Below, piece by piece: positions 60,092-64,000 of a DNA stretch of 64,000 nt. Numbering within the stretch: the first letter of the stretch is position 1; every line of letters begins with the position of its first letter. The notes under the pieces are model-generated. The model saw only the letters and a list, made by a program, of their open reading frames with translations, was not told the DNA's origin and searched no databases. Source of the stretch: Powellomyces hirtus (Eukaryota > Chytridiomycota > Chytridiomycetes > Spizellomycetales > Powellomycetaceae); NCBI GenBank assembly GCA_025526995.1, contig JAHLKG010000007.1, positions 496,001-560,000 of the forward strand. Direction: 5' to 3'. The position numbers and the translations under genes were made by a program.

Positions 60092-61265
60092 ATGACCGAC
60101 CTGGTTCCAACGCTGGGTGCAGCGTCCGTTTACAGAGATCGAACGTCACAGGTAGCTACATATACTGCTCTCCGGTCTTTGGCATGACGAGGAAGCGTCC
60201 GTGGCAGGAAACGAGATCACTGCTGGAACCTGAGTGGTTACCAAGGTCGTCTCCTCTTTACAAATCAATATTCTTACGGCATGTTTTGATGCGCAGACCT
60301 CATCGGAAGAATATACGAAGCAGCTGGATAAAAGTGCGACGCTCTATGTCGGAAACCTCTCGTTCTTTACGACTGAGGAGCAGATATACGAACTATTTGC
60401 GAAGTGCGGAGAGATAAAACGAATCATTATGGGACTGGACAAGTTCAAGAAGACGCCATGTGGATTCTGCTTTGTCGAGTATGTAGTGAGGGCAGAAGAT
60501 ACTTATACTGGACTGTCAGGTCGTATCTGACCTATGGCCGGGCTAGCAGATACTATTACCGGCAAGATGCCCTGGACTGCATGAAATACGTCAACGGCAC
60601 CAAACTTGATGAACGCATCATTCGGACCGACCTGGATCCTGGTTACAAGGATGGGCGGAATCTGGGACGAGGGCGAAGCGGGGGCCAAGTGAGTCCAGCA
60701 TCAGCGTTAGCTCTTCTTTTACAAGAGAAGACGATGGGAAGAAGGAGCTTTGAACTAACTCAAACCCCTTCGTTTCAAAGGTCCGGGATGAGCACAGAGA
60801 CGACTATGATGAAGGTCGAGGAGGATGGGGTGCGCGGTTACGGGAAGAGGAGATGCGAGAGAAGCAGCAACGGGAGACATACGAGAACTTTTCCATCGTG
60901 CCAGATGGTGCGACCTCTTCTTACTATTCTCGGGATACTACTGGTAAGCACCTGATGTTCGCTTGGACCCCAGAGAATGCGTTAGCAGCTGCGAGAACCA
61001 CCATCCCATGCTCATATGTCTCTTCATCATCGTCCATCATTCAGATAAGCGGAAGAGAGGCCGGGAAGACGATGACGAGGAAGAGAATCCCTCACATGGA
61101 GGACACAAGAATCGCCACATCAAGCAGGTATGTGAAGCAAACATCTTGATGCCTACTTCCACTGACGGCAATCGCCAATGGCATGGCATGGCTGACGTCG
61201 TCCTTTGTTCCTCGTAGAACCCGCGCTTCAATCGTGCTCGCGACGTATCACCGGAAGATGACTGA
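60092..61265 (+). CDS. CBC2: Nuclear cap-binding protein subunit 2 (CBP20)
   Basis: Small subunit of the nuclear cap-binding complex, which binds the 7-methylguanosine cap of new RNA polymerase II transcripts together with CBP80. The start is [20 protein letters not shown] at 60092; a splice with acceptor GCGCAG gives [20 protein letters not shown]. The RRM follows: [19 protein letters not shown] and [20 protein letters not shown], with the aromatic residues that stack on the cap. Two introns later come [20 protein letters not shown] and [20 protein letters not shown], then [19 protein letters not shown]-terminal extension is acidic and basic in turn ([16 protein letters not shown]) and ends [13 protein letters not shown]. 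Five introns, some of 50-70 bases, give about 225 residues. The C-terminal tail is longer than in animal CBP20, as in several fungi. Confidence 0.95.
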
Positions 61266-61392
61266 AGACCAGTCCATGCTCACCCAGGCTCCAGCAATAT
61301 AATATAAGATCGTATAGTGACAAATGTGTATCTACTAGTCCGAGGGTCCGACGTCGAGTGATCCTCCAACCACAGTTGCGCAAACCGGCATT

Positions 61393-63854
61393 CTATTCTG
61401 TCAGCATCTCTCGACTCACTTTTTGTGTCCCCTTCTTGTTCATTGGGCCTTCCTTCTCGCGTTCGGTAGCAGCAGCCATCGCTTTAGCTACCACGTCACT
61501 GCTGCAAAAGCGCACGTACGAGTCCTTGGCCATAAGTCCAAAAATGTGCTTCAAGGCATCCGCGAAGACGTAGTAGCTGAGCCGTTCCTGTGGGTTTGCT
61601 TCCAGTGCCTCGAACTGAGCAATGATGGCGTTCCGGTCAGTGGAATTTATGTTGAGTTCTCGTGATGCTCCTATTTGAATGAACTCGGCATAGATGGTTT
61701 GAGCGCGTTTGGTGAACTCTTCTCTTGTCGAAATTGCGTCCAAAGCTTGGCATTTCAAATAGAATTCGAGGTTTTCCTAAATTTTCAAAGGCACACGTTT
61801 ATCGCTGGTTAGTGGTCGTTCAAACAGTTTAGAAATGCTGAAATTCCGCACCTGAGAGAATTCCTTCTGAACAAAGTCGTAAAAATGCTTTACGCCAATC
61901 GGATCTCGCATCAATTCCGTAAACGAAAACGTCCACAGCTTGGTGTCTGCCGTCGTTGGGTTCTTTTTGGGAAGCCAGAGATGGTTCGAGTTTGAGCTCC
62001 CAAATAATGAACTGCTCTCCTCGACCAGCCACGGGTTTTGTGCGCCCACATGTGAGTCCAAAATGGGGTCTAGATTCCTCCATATTTCACATCGCTGTAT
62101 GAGTCTGCGTTGTAAATAAGAGATTTCCAGATTAATCTCAAGGACGTCAAACGGATAAAAGCGCATAACCTACGTTTTTGCGGCGTATGAAACTTTCAGA
62201 CGATTGATTGACAGACTAGTGTTATAGTAATCTAGTTTCCTCTCCAACCGCTCCAGCAAAGCCTCAGCACTTAGCGAGTCCTAGTCAAACAATTGAGCCC
62301 AATCAGATTGATTGGGTACCAGATGCAAATTCGCGTTCTCTTTACGCACCTCGTACGCTTGGTCTGACTTGAACTTGCTTTTATTTGCTTGTCCCAGTTT
62401 CTCGTTCTCCTGAACCCGCCCTTCTACTGGTCTGTTCACTTTCCAGAACGTGTACTCTTGCAGTCGAAATATCCGGGCCTCGTTTTTATTCAATGCGTTC
62501 TTTATGTGACTGTACGAATGACATGGCATGCAAATGCGTGGTCAGGTTTACGGACATCTTTTGGAGTGAGAAGCCCATTTGTACGCACGCAAAATGGTCA
62601 TCACAAGTATTCTCTATCCGGTCCCATTGCTCGTAGAAAACTTCTTGCAGTCGGTAGAGTCTGTCTTCCTCCCATTCGTAGAGGAGGTATTTGGAAGTCC
62701 CGTTCATGCTACGCTTGAGCAAGTACACTGTATAGTCTGTTGTGAAACACGAGCATTTTCACGATGAGAATCTACGTGTAGGAGATCCTCACTCTCAGAC
62801 CTTGGAACCTCGGGCCCGTATGGTGCATCAATCTCAACTCACCAAAATCAGAAGGAAGCCAGTGCTCTTGAGGCCAAAAGAATGGGTTCTGAATTGACAC
62901 TAATATAAGCTGCTAAAAATGACGAGTGTTCGCCACAGGTGACTTCGTTTCTGTTAACATACCTGAAATATGTAGAAGCTTCCATCTGGAGTGAACTTGT
63001 CATTGAGATCCACCGATATGACATAGCCTTCGCGATGTAGAGTTGCACAAAATCGCAGTGCCTCATCTCGCCCAAGAAAATCGCAATTTTGATTGATCCA
63101 ATCCAGCAGATCAGAACCTTTCGATCACGGTTGTCAGAAGATGTATGCAGCAAGAAGCAACCGACCGTGCTCACCTAGGAAAGAGTTGAGATAAACCTTG
63201 AACATTTTCTTCCTGTCCTTCATTTCTAGTCCGGTCACCGGATCCTGCAACCGGAGTAGCACTAAATAGAAATGTAAGCCCGATTCAATTTCATCGGACT
63301 TAGGCCCCCAATGTGCCAAACATCACATGCCCCTCATGACATAAAACGTACAATTACTCAGGGACTTCATCCTTTTCGCTTCCAGCTTTGTCCAACGCCC
63401 TTCATTGGGATCCACCTTGACTGGTCTTTTGCCCAGCAGGCGGCTGATATGTGTGTCATATGGAGTTGGTTTGTATGCAGCGGGGAGAGAGTGTTGTTGG
63501 GCTAATCGGACGAGCGGGCTGGATGGGCGACTGTTGTGGGCGTAGGTGTTGATATCAGACGTAGACGAACTTGTTACAAGGTGTTTATTCTCAAAGCTGC
63601 TTGCTGTGCTACTGGCCTCCTGCGTTGTTGCCAGTGGGGAAGCGGGTTCCGAGTCGCTGTCAAAACTTTCGCTGGAAACTTTTGCTGTAGCCCGTCCAAG
63701 CTTTTTAAGCGACGTGAGACGAGCAGGAGCCGGCCTGTCGGAAACGGGGGTTTTGGTGTCTGACGGAACAAAAAATTAAAAAGGTTAGAAACGTGAAGTT
63801 ATGTTAAGCCACGGCGGGCATGTCTCACACAAGAAATGACCTACCTGCTTCCAT
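61393..63854 (-). CDS. R7-like RGS protein (DEP, helical extension, GGL-like, RGS)
   Basis: Predicted regulator that speeds GTP hydrolysis by a heterotrimeric G-alpha. Exon 1 is only 10 coding bases (63845-63854, ATGGAAGCAG); the intron 63775-63844 joins it to DTKTPVSDRPAPARLTSLKK. A disordered Ser/Pro lead follows. The DEP domain is LQDPVTGLEMKDRKKMFKVY, then SDLLDWINQNCDFLGRDEAL and GYVISVDLNDKFTPDGSFYI. QNPFFWPQEHWLPSDF and the helical segment LYEWEEDRLYRLQEVFYEQW match the DHEX part of RGS6/7/9/11. LLERLERKLDYYNTSLSINR (near 62240) sits where GGL lies in R7 proteins. The RGS domain begins at WTFSFTELMRDPIGVKHFYD, with ENLEFYLKCQALDAISTREE and DALKHIFGLMAKDSYVRFCS. Domain order is that of R7 proteins rather than fungal Sst2. 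The GGL call is weaker than the others. Several introns are approximate. Confidence 0.85.
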
Positions 63855-64000
63855 AGCTCGCGAGCTTGCAAATCCAAGGACGCGTTACTGCTGCTCGTGC
63901 GGAGTCGCCAAAAGTCTTGAGATTTGGATGTGATTGCAGCAAATTTGTTTCCACAACAAAATCGTAGAGCGCGTATGTAAATCGACGGCGTGAAAGAGCG
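63855..64000. other. Upstream of RGS gene, right edge of window
   Basis: Contains the first 146 bases upstream of the RGS start. No feature is recognised. Confidence 0.3.

Overview
This is nuclear DNA from a eukaryote with many short GT-AG introns, small intergenic gaps and genes on both strands. The gene content points to a fungus that still makes a flagellated stage (a chytrid-like zoosporic fungus). A WOPR (Gti1/Pac2) transcription factor, a PDR-type ABC transporter, a Yhm2 carrier and a fungal-type M64 peptidase argue for Fungi. A complete axonemal outer-arm dynein heavy chain argues for a cilium. This placement is inferred from protein families, not from a marker gene.

Layout from left to right. 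1-10606 (all minus): the 5' part of an F-BAR/PH/C2/RasGAP protein that runs off the left edge, a secreted M64 metallopeptidase, an ATP-dependent DNA ligase carrying one PBZ and two SWIM zinc fingers, and a cytosolic Hsp70. 10607-13370: the Hsp70 promoter, a tandem 174-bp repeat, and a WOPR transcription factor on the plus strand. 14106-21615: a kinesin (minus) divergent from glutamate-cysteine ligase (plus), then an oxalate/formate-antiporter-type MFS transporter (minus). 23347-37158: a run of three ABCG-family transporters, namely a full-size PDR pump and a half-size ABCG on plus, and on minus a gene whose single reading frame joins a secreted type-B carboxylesterase, a transmembrane helix and an ABCG half-transporter. 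37670-39400: an aldo-keto reductase divergent from a small Myb/SANT protein. 39627-53560: the dynein heavy chain, with one coding exon of about 10.85 kb. 54526-63854: Yhm2 mitochondrial carrier, GPN2 GTPase, an unrecognised protein with three IEQQYF-like repeats, a PRELI/Ups1-type lipid transfer protein, nuclear cap-binding protein CBP20, and an R7-like RGS protein (DEP, helical extension, GGL-like, RGS).

Most genes are housekeeping and unrelated to one another. The exceptions are the ABC transporter cluster, which may act in export or defence, and the two multi-domain signalling proteins at the edges (RasGAP and RGS). The strongest candidate for something undescribed is the carboxylesterase-ABCG fusion at 32228-37158. 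All three catalytic residues of the esterase and all core ATPase motifs are visible, and one uninterrupted exon spans the junction. Exon boundaries were read by eye from GT/AG sites and protein continuity, so splice sites are approximate.
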